Positions 16,495-25,287 of a DNA stretch of 64,000 nucleotides are shown piece by piece (within the stretch, counting starts at the first letter, position 1; each line of letters begins with the position of its first letter). Source of the stretch: Aequorivita antarctica (GTDB lineage Bacteria; Bacteroidota; Bacteroidia; Flavobacteriales; Flavobacteriaceae). Made by a program: the position numbers and the translations under genes. Location: assembly GCF_007997155.1 (NCBI RefSeq), contig NZ_VORT01000002.1, positions 310,001 to 374,000 on the forward strand, written 5' to 3'. The notes beneath the pieces are model-generated. The model saw only the letters and a program-made list of their open reading frames with translations, had not been told where the DNA came from and did no database searches.

Positions 16495-16537
16495 ACAACC
16501 GACAACCGAGAACCCAAAACAGACAACTGACAACCCA

Positions 16538-19081
16538 TCACCCACTCTTTCGAAGCACCTCCAAAGGAGAGCTCCTCAAAACCTCCCGGATATTGCTTAA
16601 CCCAATCCCTAAAACCAAAAGAGAGATTCCAGGTAGAAAAACCAAGAACGGGATTAGCGAAGGTGTAAAGGGTTCTTCAAATACAAATATTGCCAAGAGC
16701 AAGCTGCTAACTAGCGCCAAAAGTATTCCCAAGAGACTGCCCAAAATTCCTAGAAATAGATATTCCAGGGCGGTAATGGTCAATATCTGTTTGTTTTTTG
16801 CACCCAGGGTTCGCAGTAAGACACTTTCCTTTATTCGCTGGTATTTACTGGTACGCACAGAGCCTATTAAAACAATAATCCCTGTAAGGATGCTGAAAAA
16901 CGCCATAAAATTAATAACCCACGAAACCTTATTCAGGATATCTTCTATTACCGTAAACATCTGTCTTAAATCTATAACAGACACATTTGGAAATTTAGTA
17001 ACCAAATCCCGTTGCAGTTTCGCAGAACTGGCTTCCGTTGGCGCATAGGTGGTCAACACATTAAACTGTGGCGCATTTTCCAAAACTCCACTTGGAAAAA
17101 CGATGGAGAAATTAGGTTGCAGGGTTGTCCAATCCACTTTTCGGATGCTTGTAACCACCGTTTCCATAAGTACGCCCTGCACATTAAAAACAATTGGGTC
17201 GCCAAGTGTTACCTTGGCGTCTTCAGCAAGATTCTCGGAGATGGAAATTTGGATGGTATCTTCTGCCTTGTGCAAAGCCACCCACTCCCCTGTTACAATT
17301 TCTTCGGAATCGGTAAGTTCACTGCGATAGGTGGTTCTAAACTCGTGATTTAAAAGCCAGCCTTTTACTTGGGAAGTAGTATCCGTTCGCAAGCTGTTTA
17401 CCAATTCATTTTTTATGCTATGCATCCGCATCGTAACAATCGGGATATTATCCAATACCGACAAGTCATTCGCCTTAAAGGTGTTTACAACCTCAGCTAT
17501 TTGGTCTGGCTGCACGTCCAAGGTTATCAAGTTTGCACTTTCTGAGGTTTGCCCCAATGCTGCTTTATCTAGTAAAATATCCTTTGTAAAGTAAAGCGTA
17601 CTGATTAAAAAGGTACCCAATCCAATAGCTACCAGCAACACAACGGTTTGGTTGTTGGGACGAAATAAATTCAGCAGACTTTGCCGTGTAGTAAAACCTG
17701 CACCCTTGGGAAAGTATCTTTTAACCAAGTTCATGCTCCCTATTGCAATACCTGCAAGGATACCGAAGGTTACGAGTATCCCGCCGATAAAGGCCAAGGC
17801 AAATAACCAATCTTTAAGCAACCAATAGGAAAAGGCGTATAAAAACAAAACAATCACGGCAATGACACTATAACGGGCCTTCGCAGATTGTTTAGAAGTA
17901 TCGCCGCTAACCCGCAGCACTTCCAAGGGGGAAACATACCAAGTGCGCAATAAAGGCAATAAAGCAAATAAAACCGACATCACCAAGCCTAAAAGAACGC
18001 CTATGATTAACGGTTGTGCAGTAATGCTAATGGTTAATTCGAACGGTAAAAACTCTTTTAATACAATGGGAAAAAGTTCTTGAAGCCCTACTCCTATTGC
18101 GGTTCCTATAATACCTCCTAAGATCCCTATGCCTGCAATCTGTATCAAGAAAATCAAAAAGCTTTGTTTTCTGGACGCTCCCAGACATTTTAATACTGCA
18201 ATGGCCTTTATTTTTTCCTTGATATAGATGTTTACCGAGCTGGCAATCCCTACGCAGCCTAGTAATAGCGCTATGAAGGCGGTTAGGTTTAAAAATGAGC
18301 CTACATTGTCATACCGGCGCCCCAATCTGCTGCTGGTGTTGGTGTGGGTATCCAAGTCTGCATTTTCTGCCTCGAGCATCGGTTGCAACTTTTTTTCCAG
18401 TGCCACCAGATCTGTATTGGGTTGCTTGAAAAAATACTGATACTGTTTTCGGCTTCCAAACTGTAACAATTCGGTGTCGGCTATAAATCGAAAAGGAATA
18501 ATCACCAAGGGTGCAACAGAATTGGAAACAGCGTTATTACCGGGAATAGCGTTTAATGCGCCGGCTATGGGCAAGGTTATTTCGCCTATTTTAATGGAGT
18601 CGCCCGCTTGAAGGTTGTATTGCAACATCAAAGTAGCATCAACCAAAGCCCCACCTAAAGCTTGATAGGAAGTAGCGGCTGTAACAGGCTGTGTTTTAAG
18701 CGTTCCGTAAAAAGGGAAATCGCCTTGTAAACCACGGACACGTACTAATTTAGTGCCGTTATTCTTAGGAAAAGCGGCCATCGATACAAAGTTTACTTCC
18801 GATGCATCTGGTTTTAAGGAATCTATAATTGCTTGCGCGCGTTCATTGGGAAGCTGATCCGTATCAATAAGGAAATCGGCCCCCATCAAGGATTTTGATT
18901 GCCGCTGAATATTAGCGGTTAGGTTCTGTCCGAACAACTGTATGGAAACTACGGCCGCAATCCCCAATATAATAGAGGCCATAAAAAGCAGTAAGCGCAC
19001 CCTACTGGCTTTGGCATCGCGCCAAGCCATTTTAAAAAGCCAAGCGGTGTTGGGTTTAGATTTTAACTGAGACTTGTTCAA
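16538..19081 (-). CDS. ABC transporter permease, FtsX/MacB type (YbbP-like)
   Basis: 847 residues. The N-terminus WRDAKASRVRLLLFMASIILGIAAVVSIQLFG is followed by a periplasmic MacB-PCD-like domain (about 55-250), four helices, a further pair of helices near 405-450, a second FtsX-like N-terminal helix (RPNNQTVVLLVAIGLGTFLIS), another periplasmic domain and three C-terminal helices ending in SPLEVLRKSG. The SPLEVLR coupling motif occurs twice (about 381-387 and at the end), typical of duplicated FtsX permeases. It overlaps the ATPase gene by 4 bases (ATGA), so the two form one transporter. With the adjacent esterase this mirrors the E. coli ybbP-ybbA-tesA set; cargo is unknown, possibly lipid or lipoprotein. 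Confidence 0.88.
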   Translation of the reverse strand: MNKSQLKSKPNTAWLFKMAWRDAKASRVRLLLFMASIILGIAAVVSIQLFGQNLTANIQRQSKSLMGADFLIDTDQLPNERAQAIIDSLKPDASEVNFVSMAAFPKNNGTKLVRVRGLQGDFPFYGTLKTQPVTAATSYQALGGALVDATLMLQYNLQAGDSIKIGEITLPIAGALNAIPGNNAVSNSVAPLVIIPFRFIADTELLQFGSRKQYQYFFKQPNTDLVALEKKLQPMLEAENADLDTHTNTSSRLGRRYDNVGSFLNLTAFIALLLGCVGIASSVNIYIKEKIKAIAVLKCLGASRKQSFLIFLIQIAGIGILGGIIGTAIGVGLQELFPIVLKEFLPFELTISITAQPLIIGVLLGLVMSVLFALLPLLRTWYVSPLEVLRVSGDTSKQSAKARYSVIAVIVLFLYAFSYWLLKDWLFALAFIGGILVTFGILAGIAIGSMNLVKRYFPKGAGFTTRQSLLNLFRPNNQTVVLLVAIGLGTFLISTLYFTKDILLDKAALGQTSESANLITLDVQPDQIAEVVNTFKANDLSVLDNIPIVTMRMHSIKNELVNSLRTDTTSQVKGWLLNHEFRTTYRSELTDSEEIVTGEWVALHKAEDTIQISISENLAEDAKVTLGDPIVFNVQGVLMETVVTSIRKVDWTTLQPNFSIVFPSGVLENAPQFNVLTTYAPTEASSAKLQRDLVTKFPNVSVIDLRQMFTVIEDILNKVSWVINFMAFFSILTGIIVLIGSVRTSKYQRIKESVLLRTLGAKNKQILTITALEYLFLGILGSLLGILLALVSSLLLAIFVFEEPFTPSLIPFLVFLPGISLLVLGIGLSNIREVLRSSPLEVLRKSG

Positions 19082-19767
19082 ATTTGTACAGTTGTTTCAT
19101 TCGTTAAAATCTTGCCCCCTTTCAATCTTAAGATTTGCTGTGTTCTTGCAGCCAAATCTAAGTCGTGGGTAATAATCACTAGTGTAGTTCCTGCCTCTTC
19201 ATTGAGGTTAAAAAGCAACTGTATCACTTTCTCGCCGGTTTCTTCGTCTAGGTTGCCAGTAGGCTCGTCAGCAAATAAAATTGAAGGGCTATTTGAAAAA
19301 GCCCTTGCTACTGCTACCCGCTGCTGCTCCCCACCCGATAGTTGTGATGGATAGTGATGAATGCGATCTCCCAAGCCAACTTTTTCCAATAATTCCTTCG
19401 CTCTGGCAGTGGCATTTTTTGCGCCTTGTAGCTCTAAAGGCACACTAACGTTTTCAAGGGCCGTTAAGGTTGGTAACAACTGAAAATCCTGAAAAATAAA
19501 CCCCACTTCTTCATTGCGCAATTGCGCCCGTTCATCTTCGTTAAGGGTGTTTAAAGTATGTCCGCATAATTCAACCGTGCCAGCACTGGGCGTATCTAGG
19601 CCTGCAGCTAAGCCCAATAAGGTGGTCTTCCCACTTCCCGAGGGGCCAACAATGGAGAATGTTTGTCCTTTTTCAACTTCAAAGGAAACATTATGAAGGA
19701 CCGTTAATTCCTTGGAACCACTTTTATAAGTCTTTTCCAGCCCGTTAATCTTTAATATCTTTACCAT
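19078..19767 (-). CDS. ABC transporter ATP-binding protein (YbbA/LolD-like)
   Basis: 229 residues. Walker A GPSGSGKTT (41-49), Q-loop FQDFQL, signature LSGGEQQ (143-149), Walker B ILFADEP (163-169) and His switch ITHD are all intact. It belongs to the MacB/LolD/YbbA subgroup that pairs with FtsX-type permeases; the 4-base overlap with the permease shows the partner. It is divergent from the SGNH esterase gene across only 27 bases, so their promoters must be interleaved. Confidence 0.93.
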   Translation of the reverse strand: MVKILKINGLEKTYKSGSKELTVLHNVSFEVEKGQTFSIVGPSGSGKTTLLGLAAGLDTPSAGTVELCGHTLNTLNEDERAQLRNEEVGFIFQDFQLLPTLTALENVSVPLELQGAKNATARAKELLEKVGLGDRIHHYPSQLSGGEQQRVAVARAFSNSPSILFADEPTGNLDEETGEKVIQLLFNLNEEAGTTLVIITHDLDLAARTQQILRLKGGKILTNETTVQI

Positions 19768-19794
19768 TTAAATTTTATAATAATCAGCGTCCTT

Positions 19795-20553
19795 ATGCCG
19801 AAGTCCAAAATTACAGAAACCCTTTTAAATAGTACAGTTTCCAAATATCGAAACCTCTTAAAGTTTTGTTATTTCCTGATGGTTTTTGTTGTAATCTCCT
19901 GTGGAAATGACACAAAATCAAAAGTCTCTGCAGATACAAACGAAAATGCCACTACTGAAACTGAAACGGAAGCTCCAGCAACCACTTCCAGCAAGACCAT
20001 CCTATTTTATGGCGACAGCATTACTGCCGGCTATGGGCTAGATGATACTAACGATGCTTTTCCGGGGATTATTCAGTTTAAAATTGATTCCTTGGACTTA
20101 AACTATGAGGTTGTAAACTCTGGCCTAAGTGGCGAAACCTCCGCTGGCGGCAAAAGTAGAATCGATTGGATTCTCAACCAGGATATCGATATATTCGTGC
20201 TGGAGCTAGGCGCAAACGACGGCCTGCGCGGTCTGCCTATAACAGAAACCAAAGCGAATTTGCAAGCGATTATAGATGCCGTAAAAGCCAAAAGCCCAAG
20301 CACAAAAATCGTTTTGGCAGGCATGCAATTACCCCCCAATATGGGACAAGCGTACACAACCCAATTTAAAGCCGTTTTCTCTGATCTGGCTTCAGAAAAT
20401 AAAATTGCCTTCATTCCTTTTATTTTGAAAGACGTAGGTGGTGTAAAAGAATTAAATCAGAGTGATGGTATTCACCCGACTGTTGAAGGACATAGGATAG
20501 TAGCCAATACTGTATGGGAGGTGTTGGGGCCTGTTCTTAATTCTGAGTTGTAG
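19795..20553 (+). CDS. SGNH/GDSL esterase (TesA-like arylesterase), lipoprotein
   Basis: 252 residues. A signal sequence with lipobox VISC (Cys36) precedes a Thr/Glu-rich linker, so it should be lipid-anchored outside the inner membrane. SGNH blocks: GDS with Ser75 (FYGDSITAGYG), block II LSGETSAGG, block III LGANDG with Asn141, and block V SDGIHP with Asp224/His227. This matches the TesA multifunctional acyl-esterase/lysophospholipase family, and its position next to ybbA/ybbP-like genes is a conserved association. A shorter start at Met29 would still give a lipoprotein signal, but a very short one. Confidence 0.9.
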   Translation: MPKSKITETLLNSTVSKYRNLLKFCYFLMVFVVISCGNDTKSKVSADTNENATTETETEAPATTSSKTILFYGDSITAGYGLDDTNDAFPGIIQFKIDSLDLNYEVVNSGLSGETSAGGKSRIDWILNQDIDIFVLELGANDGLRGLPITETKANLQAIIDAVKAKSPSTKIVLAGMQLPPNMGQAYTTQFKAVFSDLASENKIAFIPFILKDVGGVKELNQSDGIHPTVEGHRIVANTVWEVLGPVLNSEL

Positions 20554-20555
20554 TT

Positions 20556-20666
20556 CGTCATTGCGAAGGAGCGACCCAAGGAGCGACTGTGGCAATCTGC
20601 TCAGGTGTAGTTTATTCATGATGGCAAGTGGTTTCATGAGATTGCTTCGCTGCGCTCGCAATGACG
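20556..20666. repeat. Miniature palindromic repeat with 11-bp terminal inverted repeats
   Basis: The element begins CGTCATTGCGA (20556-20566) and ends TCGCAATGACG (20656-20666), a perfect 11-bp inverted pair. Inside are a 12-base tandem duplication (GGAGCGACCCAA then GGAGCGAC) and a segment shared with 16426-16494. No open frame. It is located just downstream of the esterase stop. Elements rich in GTCATTGCGA/GCTTCGCTGCGCTCGCAATGAC are frequent in bacterial intergenic regions. Confidence 0.75.
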
Positions 20667-20711
20667 GTTTGGATCATTACCCAAGTCACAATCACGAATG
20701 GTGACCGAGTG

Positions 20712-20740
20712 AATTCCAAAGAGCGAAGCGAAGTGGAATT
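20712..20740. repeat. Second palindrome in the esterase/helicase intergenic region
   Basis: Inverted pair AATTCCA (20712-20718) and TGGAATT (20734-20740) around a purine-rich GAGCGAAGCGAAG core, similar in word content to the element 46 bases upstream. It may be another repeat copy or a weak hairpin. No T-run follows. Confidence 0.5.
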
Positions 20741-20855
20741 AGTATCGAGGCCACCAAAATAGAAAACCCAACAACGCACCCCTATGTCGTTTGTAGGCAG
20801 TATCTTTACCGTTATTAGCATAATCGTACGCTAAGCCTTCATTTATTAAATTCCT

Positions 20856-21470
20856 ATGCCTTTTAAAAAATTACATCCCGATATACTAGAGAAGCTAGCG
20901 GCTTTAGAAATAACTACTCCTACTCCTTTTCAAAGCGCGAGCATTCCTGTTATAAAAAGTGGCGCCAATGTGTATTGCACGGCCCCACAGGATAGTGGAA
21001 AAACGACCACGCTTATAATTACCACTTTGCAAAAATTGAAGTGTAAGGAAGTTGGAAATGCCCCAAGGGCGGTAGTTCTTGTTGAAAACAAGGAAAAGGC
21101 CATGGAGTTATACGATGCGTTTTTATTCTATACCAAACATACTTCGTTACGGGTTTATGTAGGCTATGAAGAGCTGCACATTGATGTGCAGAAATCCGAA
21201 ATAGCTATGGGTACAGACATTCTTATTACCACGCCCAAGAGTATGAATAAGTTGTTTTTATTGAACGGGGTGAGTATCTCTCAATTAAAGATGTTCAGTA
21301 TAGACGACGCTGAATTTCTAACCCAAAAATCATCATATGAAGCTATTATGTCCATTACTCAAAGTATCCATAAATGTCAGTATGTGATTTATTCAGAAAA
21401 AATGCATCCCATTTTGAAGCGGTTTGAAGGGTATTTTATGGCGTATTCTAAGGTTGTTAGTATTGAGTAG
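20856..21470 (+). CDS. Single-domain DEAD-box helicase-like protein
   Basis: 204 residues covering only the first RecA-like domain. It has a Q-motif-like PTPFQSASIP (23-32), Walker A altered to APQDSGKTT (family AxTGSGKT), motif Ib-like TDILITTPKSMNKLF and, at motif II, IDDAEFL instead of DEAD. Motifs III-VI and the second RecA domain are missing and the gene ends cleanly at a stop, so this is a complete short protein rather than an obvious frameshift. ATP binding is possible, hydrolysis and unwinding unlikely. It could be a regulator or an RNA-binding remnant. ThiE follows 44 bases on. Confidence 0.72.
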   Translation: MPFKKLHPDILEKLAALEITTPTPFQSASIPVIKSGANVYCTAPQDSGKTTTLIITTLQKLKCKEVGNAPRAVVLVENKEKAMELYDAFLFYTKHTSLRVYVGYEELHIDVQKSEIAMGTDILITTPKSMNKLFLLNGVSISQLKMFSIDDAEFLTQKSSYEAIMSITQSIHKCQYVIYSEKMHPILKRFEGYFMAYSKVVSIE

Positions 21471-21514
21471 TGAGTATTGAGACGTTAAACAAAATTAAAA
21501 ATTGATTGATATTT

Positions 21515-22156
21515 ATGATCCCTAAACTACATTATATAACCCAAGGAAGTTCTCCAAAGGAGCATTTGGAAAACATTCAAAAGGCTTGTAACTCTGGGGC
21601 GGAATTGGTGCAATTGCGTTTGAAAGGTCTTGCGGAAAAGAAATTATTAAAATTTGCTAATGAGGCCAGAGAAATCACTTCTCATTTTCAAACCAGGCTA
21701 ATCATTAACGATCATTATAAAATATCAAGAGAAGTTAAAGCAGATGGGGTGCATTTAGGAAAAACAGATGTCTCCCCTACTATAGCTAGAAAGCATTTAT
21801 ACTCTTGGCAAATCATTGGCGGTACGGCAAATACTATGCAAGATTGTGAAGCATTGCTTGATGAACAAGTAAACTATATAAGCTTAGGTCCCTTTAGAGC
21901 AACAGCAACTAAAGCTGATTTACCACCCGCTTTAGGTTTAGCTGGCTATACTGCCATTACAGATATATTGAAAACCGGCACCCCCATTATTGGCGTTGGA
22001 GGCATTACAACAGATGACGTTACTGCCATTTTAGAAACAGGTATATCTGGAATTGCTGTTTCCGAAGCAATTACCCGCGATTTTAATAATATTAAAGTCT
22101 TTAACCAATTGCTAAACGCGTCTTCTACTGCCGAACAACGGTATACTTTTGAATAA
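21515..22156 (+). CDS. thiE: Thiamine phosphate synthase
   Basis: 213 residues from ATG 21515 (MIPKLHYITQG); a TTG three codons upstream is less likely. TIM-barrel enzyme joining HMP-PP and thiazole phosphate. Signature segments: VQLRLKG (pyrophosphate/substrate strand), RLIINDHYKISREVKADGVHLGKTD, and IIGGTANTMQD. The usual GPFRPTxTK loop is present as LGPFRATATKADLP, and IGVGGITTDDV near the end forms the phosphate cup. Other thiamine genes are not nearby, so this is an isolated or partial pathway gene here. A TACGAGCGACGAG repeat directly follows the stop. Confidence 0.92.
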   Translation: MIPKLHYITQGSSPKEHLENIQKACNSGAELVQLRLKGLAEKKLLKFANEAREITSHFQTRLIINDHYKISREVKADGVHLGKTDVSPTIARKHLYSWQIIGGTANTMQDCEALLDEQVNYISLGPFRATATKADLPPALGLAGYTAITDILKTGTPIIGVGGITTDDVTAILETGISGIAVSEAITRDFNNIKVFNQLLNASSTAEQRYTFE

Positions 22157-22158
22157 GA

Positions 22159-22181
22159 AGTACGAGCGACGAGGTACGAAC
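22159..22181. repeat. Copy of the CGACGAG/TACGA dispersed repeat
   Basis: AAGTACGAGCGACGAGGTACGAA directly after the thiE stop. Related word-rich sequence occurs at 35911-35940, 36421-36453 and 41310-41335, mostly at the 3' ends of biosynthetic genes. Confidence 0.6.
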
Positions 22182-22228
22182 TATGAGATTTGGAATTATG
22201 AAAAATACTCTATTCTAATTTTGATATA

Positions 22229-22453
22229 ATGAAATTAAACTTATTATCCTGTGATGCGCAGCGGCCTGATAAAAGAGCTATAGCCCAATGTATTGTAGCC
22301 ATTTCATTAAACATAAGCGAATCTTTAGCCAATGAACTTACGGATATACTCTTAGAGGGAGATGCTGTAGATATTGAAGTGAAAGACAAAGACAGTGGTT
22401 CTGCTTTAAGAGCTTTACGAAAACTAGCTATTGACTACGAAATTATTGAATGA
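22229..22453 (+). CDS. Unrecognised 74-residue protein
   Basis: Small acidic alpha/beta protein with LSCDAQRPDKRAIAQCIVAISLNISESLANELTDILL followed by VDIEVKDKDSGSALRALRKLAIDYEI. The pattern (helix-helix-strand) recalls the C-terminal domain of ribosomal L7/L12, but the resemblance is too weak to name it. It is a likely real gene: clear ATG, conserved-looking composition, 49 bases before tspO on the same strand. Confidence 0.55.
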   Translation: MKLNLLSCDAQRPDKRAIAQCIVAISLNISESLANELTDILLEGDAVDIEVKDKDSGSALRALRKLAIDYEIIE

Positions 22454-22502
22454 AACAAATTGTTATTTTCAAATAACTGAATATTTTAAAAAGCACATTC
22501 AA

Positions 22503-22961
22503 ATGATTTACAGACTTATACTATTCTTAATACTAAATTTTGGTTCTATCGGACTTGGAAGTGTCCTTGCAGGAAAAGGACCTAGGTCTGAATGGTATGC
22601 CGGTATTAACAAAGCGCCTTGGACGCCACCGGGTTGGGTATTTGGTGCCTCGTGGACGTTGATAATGATTTGTTTCAGTATTTACCTGGCTTATTTATGG
22701 CCTGTGGTCGAGAATAAAAAAATGCTTATTGGTGTATTGCTTCTTCATTATATCCTGAATCTAGCTTGGAATCCGGTTTTCTTCCATTACCATCAAGTTT
22801 TAGCAGGACTATTTATAATAACCGGGCTTACGCTGGTTATTGGGTTCTTTATGTATTTTTATTGGTCGCATTTGGATTTTAAATCGTTATTGATAGCCCC
22901 CTATCTTGTTTGGCTTCTTATTGCCACCTCTTTAAATGCTTATGTTCTTTTAAAAAATTAA
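22503..22961 (+). CDS. tspO: TspO/MBR family membrane protein
   Basis: 152 residues starting MIYRLILFLIL; an upstream TTG at 22431 would overlap the preceding gene and is not preferred. Five hydrophobic helices. TspO signature WYAGINKAPWTPPGWVFGASWT (about 31-52), then YILNLAWNPVFFHYH, which includes the ligand-pocket WNxxFF. Bacterial TspO proteins bind porphyrins and related ligands and are linked to stress, light and oxygen responses. Confidence 0.92.
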   Translation: MIYRLILFLILNFGSIGLGSVLAGKGPRSEWYAGINKAPWTPPGWVFGASWTLIMICFSIYLAYLWPVVENKKMLIGVLLLHYILNLAWNPVFFHYHQVLAGLFIITGLTLVIGFFMYFYWSHLDFKSLLIAPYLVWLLIATSLNAYVLLKN

Positions 22962-23042
22962 TTTGTTTCCCACACATCTTCACTCGCTAATGCTTTAGTG
23001 GCAGACTACTTTTTTATGGATTTACTTTTAAATATATGGATA

Positions 23043-23072
23043 AAAAAAAGCCCATCGATTAAGACGGGCTTT
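23043..23072 (-). terminator. Intrinsic terminator of the cold shock gene
   Basis: On the minus strand AAAGCCC - loop - GGGCTTT runs into a T-rich tail (the A-run at 23042-23049 on the plus strand), 24 bases past the csp stop. Confidence 0.8.
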
Positions 23073-23096
23073 GTTTGAAAATATAAGAATATTTAT

Positions 23097-23288
23097 TTAG
23101 ACAACTTTTACGTTTACTGCGTTTAATCCTTTGTTTCCTTCTTGAAGGTCAAATGTAACTTCATCACCTTCTCTAATCTCATCGATTAATCCAGAAATGT
23201 GTACAAAGTGATCTTTTTCAACTCCTTCTTCAGTGATGAATCCAAAACCTTTAGCGTCGTTGAAAAATTTTACTGTTCCTTTACTCAT
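23097..23288 (-). CDS. CspA-family cold shock protein
   Basis: 63 residues, a single cold shock OB-fold. RNP1 KGFGFI (13-18) and RNP2 HFVHIS (27-32) bind single-stranded nucleic acid. The usual VFVH is HFVH here. Monocistronic with its own terminator. The long 5' region upstream (no gene to 23.03 kb on the other side, next gene 125 bases away) would allow an mRNA leader. Confidence 0.93.
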   Translation of the reverse strand: MSKGTVKFFNDAKGFGFITEEGVEKDHFVHISGLIDEIREGDEVTFDLQEGNKGLNAVNVKVV

Positions 23289-23413
23289 TGTAATGTATTT
23301 TAATTTATTAATAATTAATAGTTTGCAAAGATGGTGCCATTAAATTTAATTACCGCCAATTAGTCTGTTTATTATTAGGGCATAAAGAAAATAGTCAATT
23401 ATTTGAACTAAAC

Positions 23414-24799
23414 TCATTTCTTAATATTCTGATTTACTCTAAATAAGTTCTCTGGATCGTAGGTAGTTTTAATTTTAACCAATCTATCATAGTTCTGCTT
23501 ATAACTGGCTTTAACACGATCTTGCCCTTCTTCCATCATAAAGTTTGAATAGGCACCACCTGCAGAATATGTATGCAAAGCCTCATAATACGCTTTACAC
23601 CAATCGGTAATTTTAGTCGCATTTGCAGGATCTGGATCTACTCCTATATAAACACCTGCATATTTGGCATCTCTATATGCCCAAGGAGTATCTGTCGCCC
23701 CAACTCTACTGGCTGCGCCAGTTATTGGATATAAATGCATTTGCGATAAAGGGGTTGGTACATTAGAACCGAATTTTAAATGCTGTGCGCTTATCTCTGG
23801 GCTTAATTCGTTGAAAAAATCCGCTCTCCAGTACCACTGCAATCCTTTTGGCAATAATCCGTCAAATAAGGTTTGTAAGGCTGGATAAGGCATTTCACCA
23901 ACATGTGAAAAAACTGGATCGAGATCTAGTACTGGTTTAAAGATTGCTTCAAACTTTTCAGGATCACCCACATAACACCAAACAATGCCACAAAACTTTT
24001 TGTTGTGTAAATGCGTTGGAAACGGAGATTCTGGAATAATCATGGTTGCAATAAATCCATTTAAATCTTCTGGCGCTTCTTGAATAAAAGTGTCATACCA
24101 GGCCATTATTTCTTCCACTCTTTCTATTGGCCATAAGGTAGGTCCGCCCATTAGCATTTTAACAGCATGCGCCTGAAATGTAAATGAAGTAACCACACCA
24201 AAATTGCCACCACCCCCGCGAATGGCCCAAAACAAGTCGGTATTTTCGCTAGCATTAACGGTAACAAAGCTGCCATCTGCCAAAACCATATCTGCTTCTA
24301 ATAGATTGTCTATAGTCAGCCCATACTTTCGCGTTAAATAGCCTACACCTCCTCCAAGTGTTAACCCTCCTACTCCTGTTGTTGAAATCATTCCTGAAGG
24401 AATTGCCAAACCAAATTCATGGGTTGCCTTATCTACTTCATTCCAAATGTTTCCCCCTCCCACTTTTACGGTGTTGTTAGCGGTATCTACGTCTACGAAC
24501 TTAATACCTGATAAATCTATTACCAAGCCATCATTACATAAGCCTAAGCCTGCTCCGTTATGGCCACCTCCTCTTATGGCAACCAACAAATTGTTTTCTC
24601 TTCCAAAATTTACAGACGCTATCACATCCTTAGCATCTTCACACATAGCGAATACCCCCGGATGTTTATCTATCATGCCATTGTACACTTTACGTGTTTC
24701 ATTATAGGCTGCGTCTGTTGGTAAAATAAGCCTGCCTTTTAATTGTGAGGCAAATGCTTTTATGATGTGTGGAGATATCTCTTTAACTGAATTCTTCAT
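23414..24799 (-). CDS. FAD-binding oxidoreductase (BBE-like/PCMH type)
   Basis: 461 residues. The N-terminal FAD-binding PCMH domain has the GREN..LLVAIRGGGHNGAGLGL loop (His and Gly-rich pyrophosphate site), STTGVGGLTLGGGVGYLTRKYGLTID and FWAIRGGGGNFGVVTSF. The C-terminus has the berberine-bridge-like signature YDPENLFRVNQNI. No signal peptide, so probably cytoplasmic. Family members oxidise sugars, alcohols or alkaloid-like compounds. It starts immediately next to a truncated haemoglobin gene (1-base spacing), so the two are surely co-transcribed. Confidence 0.88.
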   Translation of the reverse strand: MKNSVKEISPHIIKAFASQLKGRLILPTDAAYNETRKVYNGMIDKHPGVFAMCEDAKDVIASVNFGRENNLLVAIRGGGHNGAGLGLCNDGLVIDLSGIKFVDVDTANNTVKVGGGNIWNEVDKATHEFGLAIPSGMISTTGVGGLTLGGGVGYLTRKYGLTIDNLLEADMVLADGSFVTVNASENTDLFWAIRGGGGNFGVVTSFTFQAHAVKMLMGGPTLWPIERVEEIMAWYDTFIQEAPEDLNGFIATMIIPESPFPTHLHNKKFCGIVWCYVGDPEKFEAIFKPVLDLDPVFSHVGEMPYPALQTLFDGLLPKGLQWYWRADFFNELSPEISAQHLKFGSNVPTPLSQMHLYPITGAASRVGATDTPWAYRDAKYAGVYIGVDPDPANATKITDWCKAYYEALHTYSAGGAYSNFMMEEGQDRVKASYKQNYDRLVKIKTTYDPENLFRVNQNIKK

Positions 24800-24800
24800 G

Positions 24801-25175
24801 TTATTTTGAAATTATCATATCTTTTAAGGACCAGAGTATGGCCAATACTTCTGTTTTTGAATCTTCAGAAATGGAATTCTTATCCAAGGCAATAAAAATA
24901 TCATCCATTACGTGCAAATATTCCCCAGGACTTATATTCATACCTGTATGCGTCATTACCATATCTTTTCCTCCATAATGGGCAGGGCCTCCGCTTCCAG
25001 CACTAAAAAAATCTACAGTGTGTTTTTTAATAACAGCCAACTGTTCGGGTTTGTCCTTAAAAGGCAGAAAACGCGCACTTATAGCGGGGTTATTCATATG
25101 GGCAGTAACAGTATCGTCTACTATCAATTTAATTCCTTCTTCGCCACCTAAGCGTTCGTAAAGTGTTGTCTTCAT
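24801..25175 (-). CDS. Group I truncated haemoglobin
   Basis: 124 residues, typical trHbN size. YERLGGEEGIKLIVDD at the start and the F-helix MVMTHTGMNIS with the proximal His76 are conserved. It could bind O2 or detoxify NO. First gene of a pair with the FAD oxidoreductase (1-base gap). A regulator gene lies upstream on the same strand. Confidence 0.9.
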   Translation of the reverse strand: MKTTLYERLGGEEGIKLIVDDTVTAHMNNPAISARFLPFKDKPEQLAVIKKHTVDFFSAGSGGPAHYGGKDMVMTHTGMNISPGEYLHVMDDIFIALDKNSISEDSKTEVLAILWSLKDMIISK

Positions 25176-25198
25176 AATATTTTGTTTTAGTTATATTC

Positions 25199-25206
25199 CA
25201 AAACTA
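25199..25206 (-). promoter_or_regulatory. Candidate -7 box TAGTTTTG for the haemoglobin/oxidoreductase pair
   Basis: Minus strand TAGTTTTG, a match to TAnnTTTG, 24 bases before the haemoglobin start, between it and the AraC-type regulator gene. No -33 element was recognised. Confidence 0.4.
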
Positions 25207-25287
25207 AAGAGACAAAAGAGGACACACCGCTAAAATTAATTCAAAAAATGAGAATTTTGAACCATTGGGAATTCGGAGAAATTGAAC

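Noticed and set aside
16593-17353. Plus-strand open frames opposite the ABC permease
   Set aside because: Antisense to a clearly conserved permease; no motifs.
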